Assembly: GCF_022213065.1 (NCBI RefSeq)
Contig: NZ_JAKLJA010000015.1
Coordinates: 62,001 to 126,000 of the forward strand
DNA from: Paraburkholderia tagetis
GTDB lineage: Bacteria > Pseudomonadota > Gammaproteobacteria > Burkholderiales > Burkholderiaceae
Direction: 5' to 3'
DNA length: 64,000 nucleotides
The position numbers and the translations under genes were made by a program. Below, in pieces: positions 34,888 through 43,835 of the stretch. Below the pieces are notes generated by a model. That model worked only from the letters and a program-made list of their open reading frames with translations, was not told the DNA's origin and made no database searches. Numbering within the stretch: position 1 is the stretch's first letter; each line of letters begins with the position of its first letter.

Positions 34888-35079
34888 CTAGCCGAAATGC
34901 AGTTGACCTCGCATGGCCGCTACCAGCACGAAGCCGGCGAACGTGCCGACGATGGCGAAGATGCCGCCGAGCACATTGGGCGCCGGTATCGGAGCCCGTA
35001 CCGCAGTGTAAACAACGCCTGTCACCAGGCCAACGGCTGCGGCCTGAATTTCCGTTTGACCCAGCACGATTTCAACCAT
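34888..35079 (-). CDS. XapX-domain small membrane protein, second copy
   Basis: A 63-residue protein with two TM helices. The XapX (DUF1427) signature is seen: VGLVTGVVYTAVRAPIPAPNVLGGIFAIVGTFAGF. AAGGGGAATG lies before the ATG. Function of the family is unestablished. The pairing with amidases suggests transport or membrane assembly for the amide or its product. Confidence 0.82.
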   Translation of the reverse strand: MVEIVLGQTEIQAAAVGLVTGVVYTAVRAPIPAPNVLGGIFAIVGTFAGFVLVAAMRGQLHFG

Positions 35080-35111
35080 GTCATTCCCCTTTTCTCGTCA
35101 GTCATCAATCA

Positions 35112-35336
35112 TCAATCGGCCGCAATCGAGCGGCTTTCGGGTGGGCGGCCGAAACTGACGGTCTTTCGCAGTGCATTCACGACCAGATAGCCGAGATAGG
35201 TGAAGAGAATGGCGCAGACGCCGCCTGTCACGTTGGGTGCAGGGATGGGCAGGTCCAGCCAGGAATAGAGCGTGCCGGTGACGAGACCGACGACGAGCGC
35301 AACCAGTTCGTTGCGCCCCACGTAGACATAGTGCAT
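35112..35336 (-). CDS. XapX-domain small membrane protein, first copy
   Basis: A 74-residue protein with two TM helices, starting at ATG 35336 after AGAGGA. XapX core: VGLVTGTLYSWLDLPIPAPNVTGGVCAILFTYLGYLVV. It is clearly paralogous to the 63-residue protein 32 bp downstream. The soluble tail (TVSFGRPPESRSIAAD) is extra. It is the second gene of the amide operon. Confidence 0.82.
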   Translation of the reverse strand: MHYVYVGRNELVALVVGLVTGTLYSWLDLPIPAPNVTGGVCAILFTYLGYLVVNALRKTVSFGRPPESRSIAAD

Positions 35337-35466
35337 GTGAATTCCTCTCGCTTTCGCGCTTGCATTGCCGCTTGCCATGTTTCTTGGCTCGCCGCACGAA
35401 TCCCGCGCTATTCAACGCGTGAAAAGCATGCGGCCTTGCGGATAGTCGATGGTGCTGCCCTGGCCT

Positions 35467-36492
35467 TTAGCCCTTCGTCTTCGGCGGGAAAATGGCGCGT
35501 GGCATCGTGCAGTGAATACCCTGGGTGCCGTCGACGACCTGCGTCACGCCGAAGTCCGCCGATACGCTCATGAGCGAATAGGCGTCGTCGCGCGAGAGGC
35601 CTTGTTGCTCGGTCAACAGGTGGATCATGTCGCGGGCCGCATTCCTGCCGGCTTCGTCGAGATCTTCGTGGAAGCCATGCACGACCCAGCAGTCCGGCGT
35701 TTCGAGCAGCGGCGAGGGGAAGTGGAAATCCTTGCGCAGTACGACCTGGAAGAGCACGTTCAACGAGGCCTCGATAGCCGTGCCGCTGATTTCGCCGTCG
35801 CCCTGCGAGATATGCGGATCGCCGATCGAGAACAGCGCGCCGTCGACGGCGACCGGGTAATACATGGTTGCGCCCGCACCAATGCGCCAATTGTCGATAT
35901 TGCCGCCATGCAGGCCCGGTTCCACGGTCGAGACGCGGCCTGCCTTGTCTGGCGCCACGCCCGCCGTACCCAGATGGGGGCGCACCGGAACGCGCACGCC
36001 TGCGAGCGCCGGCTGGCGGCAGCATTCGCGTTGATCGACGACCTTGCCGGGGATCGTCAGCTTGCCCGGATAGTCGTAAGCGTAGAGCGCGTGCGCGGTG
36101 TTCGATGCGGTGTCGAGTTCGTAGATGGTGATGCGCTCTTTTTCGAACTCGCGATACAACTGGCCCCAATGCGCGGCGGCATTCGCACCGTAGCGAAAGC
36201 GCGGAATCATCTGCAAGTAGCGCACTTCGAGCACGTCGCCGGGCTTGGCGTCCTCGATGTAAATCGGGCCGGTCATGATGTGCACGCCGGGATTGCGGTC
36301 GTCGTGCGGAATCTTGTTATAGATTTCGCGCACCGCGTCATCCATCATCAGGTCCGGCGCATCGCCGGCGTGGTGGGTGATGGCTTCGGCACGGATAATG
36401 TCGCCGCTTTTGACGGTCAGGGCCGGTGCTTTGCAGGCGTCGAAATAGCCCCAGTGAACGGTTTCGGGACGGGCGGGCAGATCATGCAGCAT
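35467..36492 (-). CDS. fmdA: Acetamidase/formamidase
   Basis: A 341-residue FmdA_AmdA family amidohydrolase (amide to acid plus ammonia), cytoplasmic. Start ATG 36492 follows GGAGACA. Motifs: ETVHWGYFDACKAPALTVKSGD, GVHIMTGPIYI, PVRPHLGTAGVAP, GGNIDNWRIG and SIGDPHISQGDGE. Somewhat shorter than FmdA of methylotrophs (about 400). It is first in the leftward amide operon. The enzyme half of the fusion at the end of the operon is a diverged paralog, not a duplicate of recent origin. Confidence 0.88.
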   Translation of the reverse strand: MLHDLPARPETVHWGYFDACKAPALTVKSGDIIRAEAITHHAGDAPDLMMDDAVREIYNKIPHDDRNPGVHIMTGPIYIEDAKPGDVLEVRYLQMIPRFRYGANAAAHWGQLYREFEKERITIYELDTASNTAHALYAYDYPGKLTIPGKVVDQRECCRQPALAGVRVPVRPHLGTAGVAPDKAGRVSTVEPGLHGGNIDNWRIGAGATMYYPVAVDGALFSIGDPHISQGDGEISGTAIEASLNVLFQVVLRKDFHFPSPLLETPDCWVVHGFHEDLDEAGRNAARDMIHLLTEQQGLSRDDAYSLMSVSADFGVTQVVDGTQGIHCTMPRAIFPPKTKG

Positions 36493-36806
36493 GGTGTCTC
36501 CTTGATTTGTCAGTAGCCGCGTCCGACAACCATTCATTGCTGAGCGATCACGTTGCGCGGTGACTTGATATTAGATATTTCATATTCCGCGGACCTATGG
36601 CGATCTGCCCCAATCGCTTGTGTTCTCGCGAACTAGCGTAAACCCGCTTTGCGATGGCGTCGACGATATGCGAGTGCTCGTCGAACGGTCGTGGAGCGCT
36701 GGAGTAACGGCGCAGGAGGCACGGGAGGCACGGGAGGCGGCGGTGCGCGAAGCCAGCGAAGCTGGCGTGATTCCGGACTTGCGCGCCCGTGCGCCTTTCC
36801 CGCGTC
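36493..36806. other. Gene-poor spacer upstream of the amide operon
   Basis: It presumably holds the fmdA promoter: there is an AT-rich patch at about 36568-36592 (gatattagatatttcatatt). A 10-bp direct repeat ggaggcacgg lies at about 36715-36736. A leftward ORF through it (36548-36838) has no recognisable domain and is not accepted. Confidence 0.5.
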
Positions 36807-37109
36807 ATGCCTAAAGTTTGCGCAACCGCTGCCGACAATCAGTGCATGGCGTGCGAACCCCTGGAACCTCCTGAGTACCCTTCGATCTGGGCCGAAGCAC
36901 GGGCACTGGAGGCCAGCATTCGCGTGATCAGGAGGGCGCAGGGCAAGAAGAACCCCGAGGATTTTCCGCCGAACAGCCCTGAATGCCTTGCCGCCATGAA
37001 CGAATTCGTGCGCGATGTCTGCCGCGTGCTCGAAGTCGATCTCGATGAACCCGATGTCGAAGACGACGATGACGACAACGACCTGTACGGCGCTGGCGCG
37101 GCCGGGTAA
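36807..37109 (+). CDS. Hypothetical acidic protein
   Basis: A 100-residue protein from ATG 36807, without a clear ribosome site. Helical middle (PSIWAEARALEASIRVIRRAQG), then a strongly acidic tail (EPDVEDDDDDNDLYG). No family recognised. ATG 36846 is an alternative start. Confidence 0.45.
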   Translation: MPKVCATAADNQCMACEPLEPPEYPSIWAEARALEASIRVIRRAQGKKNPEDFPPNSPECLAAMNEFVRDVCRVLEVDLDEPDVEDDDDDNDLYGAGAAG

Positions 37110-37600
37110 TGCTGGTTGCGGCCGCTGATCTTTTCGCCATGATCCGCCTCGGCGCGGTGACCGTGAATCTCCGCCATGGTTTCCACTTCTGTCGTCATGG
37201 GCCGGGCCGCTTCAGGATGCAAGCGGTGGCTGCGAAGGCAGGCACGATATTGAAAGGAATCCGAACGTTGCTCGAACAACTAATTGCCTGGAACCGGCCT
37301 GGAACCGATGACCCCATCATCGGCGAATGTCTCCGATCGGCCCTGAGGATGATCGGGACTGACCCGCACCCGGACATTCTCGGCCTGCCCACTAAAAGGG
37401 CCGTTGTAGCCCCGTCACTTGGCGGACTCGCCGGTTGATCTTCGCGGCGAAGTAGTCCATATTCAATATGAATTTTTTCAACGACTACCCAACGATTTAC
37501 GGTATCCGACACCGATTTTGTACGACGTCGCCACCTGCTGCAGCGCGCCTTGACTTGAGGTGGCGGCAGCCCTCAGATCGATAGAAGCCGCAACTTTCCT
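37110..37600. other. Spacer without a convincing gene
   Basis: A plus-strand frame (37109-37438, 109 codons) exists but shows no signal, motif or ribosome site, and its composition is mixed. It may be decayed coding sequence. Nothing else recognised. Confidence 0.4.
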
Positions 37601-38512
37601 ATGCGTAATGAACCAGGCTTGGGTGGCTCTGGCCCGCGGCAGTGTTCCAGTTGCGGGGCCAGGCTTGAAAGGCCACTGAATTTTTGTCCTCATTGCGGCG
37701 CGAGCCAATTGGGCGCATCGCCTCGCGAGCCAATGAGAGCCGATCGTCCCTACGAGGAACGCACGGTGAATCACGCGCGATCGTATGCTTATGCGTTCGC
37801 CACGGTGGCCGTGTTCGCGGCCGTTTTCGCCGGTTACGTGCTTTCGCATCGCGATGGGCGCGAAACGGCGCCGGAAGCCCAGATCGCTCAAGAGGGCGTG
37901 GTCGGGACGCCACAAGCGCCGGGGCCCATGCCGTCTCCCGTGGCCGTGCCCATGCCGCCGCCGGAGACCGTGTCGCCGCCGTCCGTTGCCGCGCCCGCGC
38001 AGCCTTCCGTGATCGAGCCAGTGACGCCGTCTCGCCGCACGGCTGCTTCACCGACGGAAACCCACACGGAAACCCGCACGGAATCCGTCCCACGGGATGC
38101 CGCATCGCTCAAGAGTCTTCGCAATGAGCGCGCTGTCGTCATGAAGCGCGAGGCCGGCATGCGCGCCGATATCTCCCGGAATCTCGCCAGTGCGCGCGCG
38201 AGCCTCGACAAGGGCAATCTCGGCCCGGCCCGCAGGTCCATCATGGCCGCGCTTGCCGAGCAACCCGGCAACGGCGATGCGCTGCAAATGCGCGCCGAAC
38301 TGGTTTCCCGCGAGCAGGAGCGCGACTCGCTGCTAGGCTACGCACGTCTATGCGCACGCCAGGCGGACTGGGTTTGCGCGTGGCACAACGCGGGACATGC
38401 GCTGACCATCGACGCGTCGAGCGGCGAGGCGAGGGGCTTGCTTTCGCGCGCGATGGTCGAGCAAAGCGCAAAAGGCGAAAGGGCGTTCGACCCTAGCCTG
38501 GACACCCAGTAG
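37601..38512 (+). CDS. Zinc-ribbon membrane protein with TPR-like C-terminus
   Basis: A 303-residue protein. The N-terminal double-CxxC zinc ribbon is CSSCGARLERPLNFCPHCG. One TM helix follows (SYAYAFATVAVFAAVFAGYVL, about residues 61-81), then a Pro/Thr-rich linker. The helical C-terminal region (ASARASLDKGNLGPARRSIMAALAEQPGN and following) has TPR-like periodicity with two cysteines. Likely an inner-membrane protein with the ribbon in the cytoplasm. Function unknown. Confidence 0.75.
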   Translation: MRNEPGLGGSGPRQCSSCGARLERPLNFCPHCGASQLGASPREPMRADRPYEERTVNHARSYAYAFATVAVFAAVFAGYVLSHRDGRETAPEAQIAQEGVVGTPQAPGPMPSPVAVPMPPPETVSPPSVAAPAQPSVIEPVTPSRRTAASPTETHTETRTESVPRDAASLKSLRNERAVVMKREAGMRADISRNLASARASLDKGNLGPARRSIMAALAEQPGNGDALQMRAELVSREQERDSLLGYARLCARQADWVCAWHNAGHALTIDASSGEARGLLSRAMVEQSAKGERAFDPSLDTQ

Positions 38513-38859
38513 TTTATCTTTGCTTTTCTTCGGTTTTCTTCGACATGCTGGCTGGCGTGCAGCGCATGGCGCTCTCGCCAGTCTTTTCAGAATGATCAGT
38601 CGTCCTTGGCAAATGGTGCCGCTTCGCTATGCGTGCGCGGCTTTTGTCGAGCAGCGGATTGCGTCACGTATCCTTTACCGGGCGCCGCCGCGCCGCAATG
38701 GTATTTTTACCGCTCCCACCTGCGATACGATACGTCTTCGCCGCTATGGCGCAATGCCGTCATAACGAATGGCTTTCTTTATATTTCATTTTCATTTCAG
38801 TCGCGGGATGTCGACTCGATCATCCTGATCCATCGTCCTTTTCCATCTGGCCCGATCTC
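38513..38859. other. Spacer upstream of the GGDEF gene
   Basis: The GGDEF frame is open back to 38629, but the added residues lack any membrane or domain character, so I treat this as non-coding leader. No terminator or operator recognised. Confidence 0.4.
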
Positions 38860-40029
38860 ATGCTCAGCCCCTTCGCGCTATTCGGGATCTTGATTGTGTC
38901 CTGCGTGATGAGCGTGGCCATTCTGGGTTCGCTGCATCGCACCGCGGTGCCGGGCGTGAAGCGCTGGTGCCAGGCCTATGCGCTATTGGCCGTGGCGTCG
39001 TCGGGTGTGTTGTTCGCCGGCGATCGACCGCGCCCGTTCGCCATCGTCGGTATTTCGTTTGTCACGATCGCGGCCGTCATGCTGCTTTTGCAGGGAACGC
39101 GTCAGTTCTGCGGCGTGAAGCCCATACGCCGTCCGGAGTTCGCTGCGTTTGCCGTTGTATTCGCCGCGCTCCTGTACTTCACATGCGTTGTGCCGAGCAT
39201 CGCGGCGAGGGTCGTGCTCCTGTCCGCCGTCCTGACCTATGGGCGGATCGTCGTGGGCCTGCTGGCGCTGCGTCATGCGCCGCGTGACGGCGCGCGCTAT
39301 GCCGCGCGATTCGTCGCGCTGGCGGCCTGGGTCGGCGCATTGAGCCACATTGCGCGTATCGTCGCGGCGGCCTCCGGCGTCGTGCCGCCGGTCACATTCG
39401 TGCAGCCCTCGTTTTGGAATGTGGTGCTTCTGGGCCTTGCGATCGTCTCGTTGCCCTGCATGTCGATCGGCATGGTCATGCTCGCGCACGATCAACTGGT
39501 CCGGAGAATGGAGAGGCTCGCGACGGTGGACGAACTCACGGGCGCGCTCATGCGTCGCGCGTTCATGGAGAAAGCGGGCGTTCTGCTTTCCGGGGCGCGG
39601 ACCACGGGCACGGCGCTCTCCATCGCCATTCTCGACATCGACAATTTCAAGGCCGTCAACGACAGCTTCGGCCACGCCGTGGGCGATCGAACGCTTACGC
39701 ATATCGGCATGGTGGCGCTCGGCCAGTTGCGCTCGTGCGATCTCTTCGGGCGTCTGGGCGGCGAGGAGTTCGCGATCTTGTTCGTCGACACTGCAAAGAG
39801 CGACGCAGCGGCGCTGACGAATGCGCTGCGGCTCGCGCTGGAACGCTCGCCCGCCGAGGGCATACGCTGCACGTTCAGCGCCGGCGTCGACCGGATCGCA
39901 CCGGCCGACACGCTGGAGGGCGCCATGGCGCGCGCCGATGCGGCGCTTTACATGGCGAAGGCGATGGGACGCAACCGCGTCGTCACGGCTTCGGAAGTCG
40001 ACGCGCCAGGCATCGCGGCGCCGCGTTGA
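38860..40029 (+). CDS. Membrane-anchored GGDEF diguanylate cyclase
   Basis: A 389-residue protein. About six TM helices span residues 1-200, then a GGDEF domain. The active-site loop is GGEEF and an intact inhibitory I-site RSCD lies five residues before it, so it should make c-di-GMP and be product-inhibited. DIDNFKAVNDSFGHAVGD is the metal-binding segment. I start at MLSPFALF (38860) because the first helix begins there. It is convergent with the glucokinase gene; a hairpin at 40041-40081 sits between them. Confidence 0.88.
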   Translation: MLSPFALFGILIVSCVMSVAILGSLHRTAVPGVKRWCQAYALLAVASSGVLFAGDRPRPFAIVGISFVTIAAVMLLLQGTRQFCGVKPIRRPEFAAFAVVFAALLYFTCVVPSIAARVVLLSAVLTYGRIVVGLLALRHAPRDGARYAARFVALAAWVGALSHIARIVAAASGVVPPVTFVQPSFWNVVLLGLAIVSLPCMSIGMVMLAHDQLVRRMERLATVDELTGALMRRAFMEKAGVLLSGARTTGTALSIAILDIDNFKAVNDSFGHAVGDRTLTHIGMVALGQLRSCDLFGRLGGEEFAILFVDTAKSDAAALTNALRLALERSPAEGIRCTFSAGVDRIAPADTLEGAMARADAALYMAKAMGRNRVVTASEVDAPGIAAPR

Positions 40030-40040
40030 GCGGGTGAATT

Positions 40041-40081
40041 AGCGCACGGGAGGGGCGTTCACTCGAAAGCCCCCGTGCGCT
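40041..40081. terminator. Hairpin between the GGDEF and glucokinase genes
   Basis: AGCGCACGGG (40041-40050) pairs perfectly with CCCGTGCGCT (40072-40081); the 21-nt loop contains the glucokinase stop codon. Confidence 0.45.
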
Positions 40082-40922
40082 GTGTCGCTGCCGGAAGTTG
40101 CCGCGTTTCGCGCACCGACCTCGGGTGCCACAGCCGCGCCCCGCCTTCCAGACCGCGCTCGTTCGGCACGATCGCCACGTTCGGCGGCAGATCGAAGGTG
40201 AGTCGCGCGGCATTGCCGCCGCCGATCCACAGCTTGTCGTAGTGCACGAGCGATTCGAGAATGCCGATGATTTTCTCGATGCGCTGGTTCCAGCGTTGAT
40301 TGCCAGCCTTGCGGCGCGCGGCCTCGCCGATATATTCGTCGTATGCGCGCTTCTTGCTGACCGGATGATGCGCGAGCTCGAGATGCGGCATCAGCTCGCC
40401 GTCGCGGAACAGGGCCGTGCCCGCGCCCGTGCCGAGCGTCAGGACGAATTCGAGGCCATTGCCCTCGATGGCGGCGAAGCCCTGCATCTCCGCATCGTTG
40501 ATCATGCGCACCGAAGGATTGCCCAGCCGCTCGCCCAGCATTTGCGCGAGCGGCACGTCGCTCCAGCCTTGCATGCCGAGATGGGGCGCCGTAAACACGC
40601 GGTTGTTGCGCACGAAACCGGGAAAGCCGATCGACACGTGCGCGGGCGAATACTGCTCGACCAATGGCTTGACGAGTTTATAAAGCGTTTCGACGAGCAA
40701 GTCCGGCGAGCACGGATGCGGTGTCTCCACGCGCACGCGGTCGGTGCGCATCTTGCCGTCCGCGTCGACGATCGCCGCCTTGAGACCGGTGCCGCCGATA
40801 TCGATGGCGAGAATGTTTTCGATGACGGCAGGCGTCGCGGGCGCGATATTTCTTTTGCCTGCTTTCGTGCGTGCTTGTGTGGTTTTTGCCGCGCTTTTTG
40901 TTCTGGTCACTGGATTCTCCAT
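40059..40922 (-). CDS. ppgK: Polyphosphate glucokinase (ROK family)
   Basis: A 287-residue kinase that phosphorylates glucose using polyphosphate (and often ATP). The phosphate-1 motif is ILAIDIGGTGLKAAIVDADG; the second motif VLTLGTGAGTALFRDG; the ROK zinc-site cysteines are missing, as in PpgK. A basic, Ala/Thr-rich N-terminal tail of about 35 residues precedes the domain. Start ATG 40922 is 34 bp after zwf, so the two are co-transcribed and feed glucose into the pentose/Entner-Doudoroff route. Confidence 0.82.
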   Translation of the reverse strand: MENPVTRTKSAAKTTQARTKAGKRNIAPATPAVIENILAIDIGGTGLKAAIVDADGKMRTDRVRVETPHPCSPDLLVETLYKLVKPLVEQYSPAHVSIGFPGFVRNNRVFTAPHLGMQGWSDVPLAQMLGERLGNPSVRMINDAEMQGFAAIEGNGLEFVLTLGTGAGTALFRDGELMPHLELAHHPVSKKRAYDEYIGEAARRKAGNQRWNQRIEKIIGILESLVHYDKLWIGGGNAARLTFDLPPNVAIVPNERGLEGGARLWHPRSVRETRQLPAATQRTGAFE

Positions 40923-40956
40923 TGGTCGTATCTGCAGTCCGCTTCGTCCGTCCGCT

Positions 40957-42570
40957 TCAGCTCTTCCTGGATTCGCCCGGCGTGAGCGCGCGCCACGCGC
41001 GGCCGTCGCGTGCGAGCAGCGCTTGCGCTTCGGCCGGTCCTTCGCTGCCCGCGGCGTACTCGTGCACGCGCACCGCCGAGCCGTCTTTCGGGTGCAGCAC
41101 GCCGTCCACGGCGGCCCACGCCGACTCGATGCTATCGGCGCGCTGAAAGAGCGTCTGGTCGCCGAGCATGCAGTCGTAGAGCAGCGTTTCGTAACCGATA
41201 TTCGCATGCTCCGTGAAAAAGTCATCGTAATCGAACGACGAATGCACCGCGCCAATCTGCATGACCGGCCCCGGCGTCTTCACGTTGAAATCGAAGCTCG
41301 TGCCATGCGTGGGATCGATGCGCAGCGTCAGCACATTGGGCGTTAGCGCGTCGACGGGCGTGTCGCGGAAGAGGCGAAACGGCACGCTCCGGAGTTGCAC
41401 TGAAATCTCCGTGTGCCGGGCCGTAAGCCGCTTGCCGGTGCGCAAATAGAACGGTACGCCCGCCCAGCGCCAGTTGTCGATCCGCACGCGCGCGGCGGCA
41501 TAGGTTTCGGTCCGGCTGTCCTTCGCGACATCGGGTTCGTCGCGGTAGGCCGCGCCCGCCGGCCCCTTGCCATATTGCCCGAACACCACGTCGTCGGGCG
41601 TGAGCGGCTTGATGGCATCGAAGACCTCGGCTTTCTTGTTGCGCACCGTTTCGGCATCGAACGAATTGGGCGGTTCCATGGCCACCATGCAGAGCAACTG
41701 GAACAGATGGTTCGGCACCATGTCGCGCAACGCGCCGGTCTGCTCGTAGAAACGCCCGCGGCTTTCCACGCCAATCACTTCCGAAGCCGTGATCTGTACG
41801 CTGTCGATGTACTCGCGGCGCCAGACCGGCTCGAACAGCGCGTTGGCGAAACGCACGGCCAGGATGCTTTGCACCGTGTCCTTGCCGAGAAAATGATCGA
41901 TGCGATAAATCTGCGATTCGTTCACGAAGCTCAGTACGTGCTGGTTCAGATCGCGCGCCGAGGCGAGATCGGAGCCGAATGGCTTTTCGATCACGACACG
42001 GCGAAACGGGCCGCTGTCATCGGCGCTTTGCTGCAACAGGCCGGCCTTGCCCAGACGTTCGACGATCGGCTTGAAGAAGCGCGCGCCCACCGCGAGGTAG
42101 AACACGACGTTGCCTTGCGCGCCGTCTCGTCCGTTGCCGCCGAGTTGCTGTGCAAGGCGCTGGTACACATCGTCGTCCTCGAATTCGCCGGCCATGTATT
42201 GCAGACGTTGCGCGACCCAGTTCCATGCGTTGTCGTCGAGCTTGCCCGCGTGAAAGGTGCTGGCCTTGTCGGCGGCGAACTTCTGCAGCGCGTCGTGCAG
42301 ATCTTCGCACCATGCCTGGGTCTCGCGCTCGCCGTGATTGATGCCGATGATCTTCATGCCGCTGTCGAGCAGGCCATCCACGACAAGGTTGTAGAGCGCC
42401 GGCATCAGCAGGCGTTGGGTGAGGTCGCCGCGCGCGCCGAAGATCACGAGCGTACAGGGCGGGGCCGGGTGCTTGCCGGCCGCGGAGGCAGGCGCGCCAT
42501 GCGGGTGCGAGGCCAGCCTGGCGCTGAGCGGCGTAGGGGTGGAACTGCGGGGGGGATGCTTGGTCGACAT
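40957..42570 (-). CDS. zwf: Glucose-6-phosphate dehydrogenase
   Basis: A 537-residue G6PD. NAD(P) site VIFGARGDLTQRLLMPALYNL; VVIEKPFGSDLASA; the signature RIDHFLGKDTVQSILAVRFAN with catalytic His. The C-terminal lobe is normal. About 40 N-terminal residues (Pro/Ser/His-rich) precede the fold. ATG 42570 is the likely start; the ribosome site is weak. It forms an operon with ppgK. Confidence 0.93.
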   Translation of the reverse strand: MSTKHPPRSSTPTPLSARLASHPHGAPASAAGKHPAPPCTLVIFGARGDLTQRLLMPALYNLVVDGLLDSGMKIIGINHGERETQAWCEDLHDALQKFAADKASTFHAGKLDDNAWNWVAQRLQYMAGEFEDDDVYQRLAQQLGGNGRDGAQGNVVFYLAVGARFFKPIVERLGKAGLLQQSADDSGPFRRVVIEKPFGSDLASARDLNQHVLSFVNESQIYRIDHFLGKDTVQSILAVRFANALFEPVWRREYIDSVQITASEVIGVESRGRFYEQTGALRDMVPNHLFQLLCMVAMEPPNSFDAETVRNKKAEVFDAIKPLTPDDVVFGQYGKGPAGAAYRDEPDVAKDSRTETYAAARVRIDNWRWAGVPFYLRTGKRLTARHTEISVQLRSVPFRLFRDTPVDALTPNVLTLRIDPTHGTSFDFNVKTPGPVMQIGAVHSSFDYDDFFTEHANIGYETLLYDCMLGDQTLFQRADSIESAWAAVDGVLHPKDGSAVRVHEYAAGSEGPAEAQALLARDGRAWRALTPGESRKS

Positions 42571-42797
42571 GATTTTGCTTCGGTGGATCGGAACCACTCC
42601 GATTAGCACCGTTTAGCAAGCGCAATACCTTGAATGCCCTTATTGGCGGACTCGCGGTTCAATTCAGCGACACATCGTGAGCGTACACTGCGCTTGCGCG
42701 TCGCAAATGAAGGCGTTTTGTAATATTCGCGTTCGCAATGATGGATGTTTTTGCCCGGGATTCAATATTCAGCGCGAAAAGCTTTCATCCGACTGTC

Positions 42798-42831
42798 GTT
42801 AAGGCGGCGTTAAGTCTGAGCTGAATAAAAT
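42798..42831 (+). promoter_or_regulatory. OmpR-type direct repeat overlapping a promoter
   Basis: GTTAAGGCGGCGTTAAG (42798-42814) is a direct repeat of GTTAAG with 11-bp period, ending 11 bp before a -10-like TAAAAT (42826-42831), 45 bp before the COG4705 start. This is the geometry of class II activation by OmpR/PmrA-type response regulators. The rest of the spacer 42571-42797 shows nothing else. Confidence 0.5.
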
Positions 42832-42875
42832 AGCGCGGTATTCATTCAGGGTGTAATCACTCAGGAGAGTTGCCA

Positions 42876-43664
42876 ATGAATTCCACTGCCAGGAATGCAG
42901 TAGACCACGCGCTTAGTAAGGTTCCCGAGCTGACGCTCGGGTTCTGGATCGTAAAAATTGCCGCCACCACGCTGGGCGAGACCGGTGGCGATTGGGTCAC
43001 GATGTCGTTGAACCTCGGTTATCTCGTCGGAACGCTGATCTTTTTTGCCGCCTTCGTGGTGCTGGTCTCGGCCCAGATTCGCGCGCAAAAATTCCATTCG
43101 TATCTTTATTGGGCCACGATTGTCGCAACGACCACGTTGGGCACGACGCTGGCCGACTTCTGCGACCGCTCGCTCGGGGTCGGCTACCCGGGCGGCGTCT
43201 CCATCATCGTCGTCCTGCTCGTCGCGAGCCTTGCAATCTGGTATCGCGTGGAAGGGACCGTTTCGATCGAGAGCGTCGCGACCGTGCGGGTGGAATGGTT
43301 TTACTGGACCACGATTCTGTTCTCGCAGACGCTGGGCACGGCGCTCGGCGACTGGGTCGCCGGCGACGACCGCGGCGGTCTTGGCCTCGGCTATGAAATG
43401 GGCGCGGTCATTTTCGGGGCGGGGATCGTTGTCGTCGGCCTGCTCTGGCTGTCCCGCCGTATTTCGCGCACGGCGCTCTTCTGGTTCGCATTCGTGCTGA
43501 CGCGCCCGCTCGGCGCAACGCTTGGCGATCTGCTCGACAAGCCAGTGGCGCAGGGTGGTTTCGACGTCAGCCGGTTCTATGCCTCGGGCATTCTGTTCGC
43601 GTTCATCGTCGTCTGCATCATGCTGATTCCGCAACGCGCGGCGCGACGCACATCGGCAGCCTGA
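42876..43664 (+). CDS. COG4705/DUF347 four-repeat membrane protein
   Basis: A 262-residue integral membrane protein made of four homologous two-helix units. The repeats are seen as KIAATTLGETGGDW, ATTTLGTTLADFCDRSLGVGY, FSQTLGTALGDWVAGD and LTRPLGATLGDLLDKP. The function of the family is not established; the TLGxxxxD motifs in four-fold array suggest a small-ion or substrate channel. Start ATG 42876 follows CAGGAGAG. The upstream direct repeat suggests two-component control. Confidence 0.85.
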   Translation: MNSTARNAVDHALSKVPELTLGFWIVKIAATTLGETGGDWVTMSLNLGYLVGTLIFFAAFVVLVSAQIRAQKFHSYLYWATIVATTTLGTTLADFCDRSLGVGYPGGVSIIVVLLVASLAIWYRVEGTVSIESVATVRVEWFYWTTILFSQTLGTALGDWVAGDDRGGLGLGYEMGAVIFGAGIVVVGLLWLSRRISRTALFWFAFVLTRPLGATLGDLLDKPVAQGGFDVSRFYASGILFAFIVVCIMLIPQRAARRTSAA

Positions 43665-43703
43665 CGTATTCATGCACGGGCTCGCGGCAAAGACTGCGTA
43701 GCG

Positions 43704-43739
43704 ATGAAAAAGCCACGGCGCAGTCCGTGGCTTTTTCAT
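43704..43739. terminator. Bidirectional rho-independent terminator
   Basis: ATGAAAAAGCCACGG, 6-nt loop, CCGTGGCTTTTTCAT: a perfect 15-bp stem with A/T tracts on both sides, between the COG4705 gene and the convergent LysR gene. Confidence 0.9.
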
Positions 43740-43835
43740 TACGCTCGCTCCCTACGTTGTCCTTTGCAATGGATACGCCGGGTCAGGCAATCGGGCCTTT
43801 GAGCGCGTGCGGTTCTAGATGCGCGCTCACCGCGC

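Noticed and set aside
36548..36838. Leftward ORF of 96 codons upstream of the formamidase
   Set aside because: No ribosome site or recognisable domain, and it runs through a short G/C tandem repeat. It could be a decayed gene but cannot be supported.
42861..43739. Leftward ORF opposite the COG4705 gene
   Set aside because: Charged low-complexity shadow. The plus-strand frame has four clear membrane repeats and a ribosome site.
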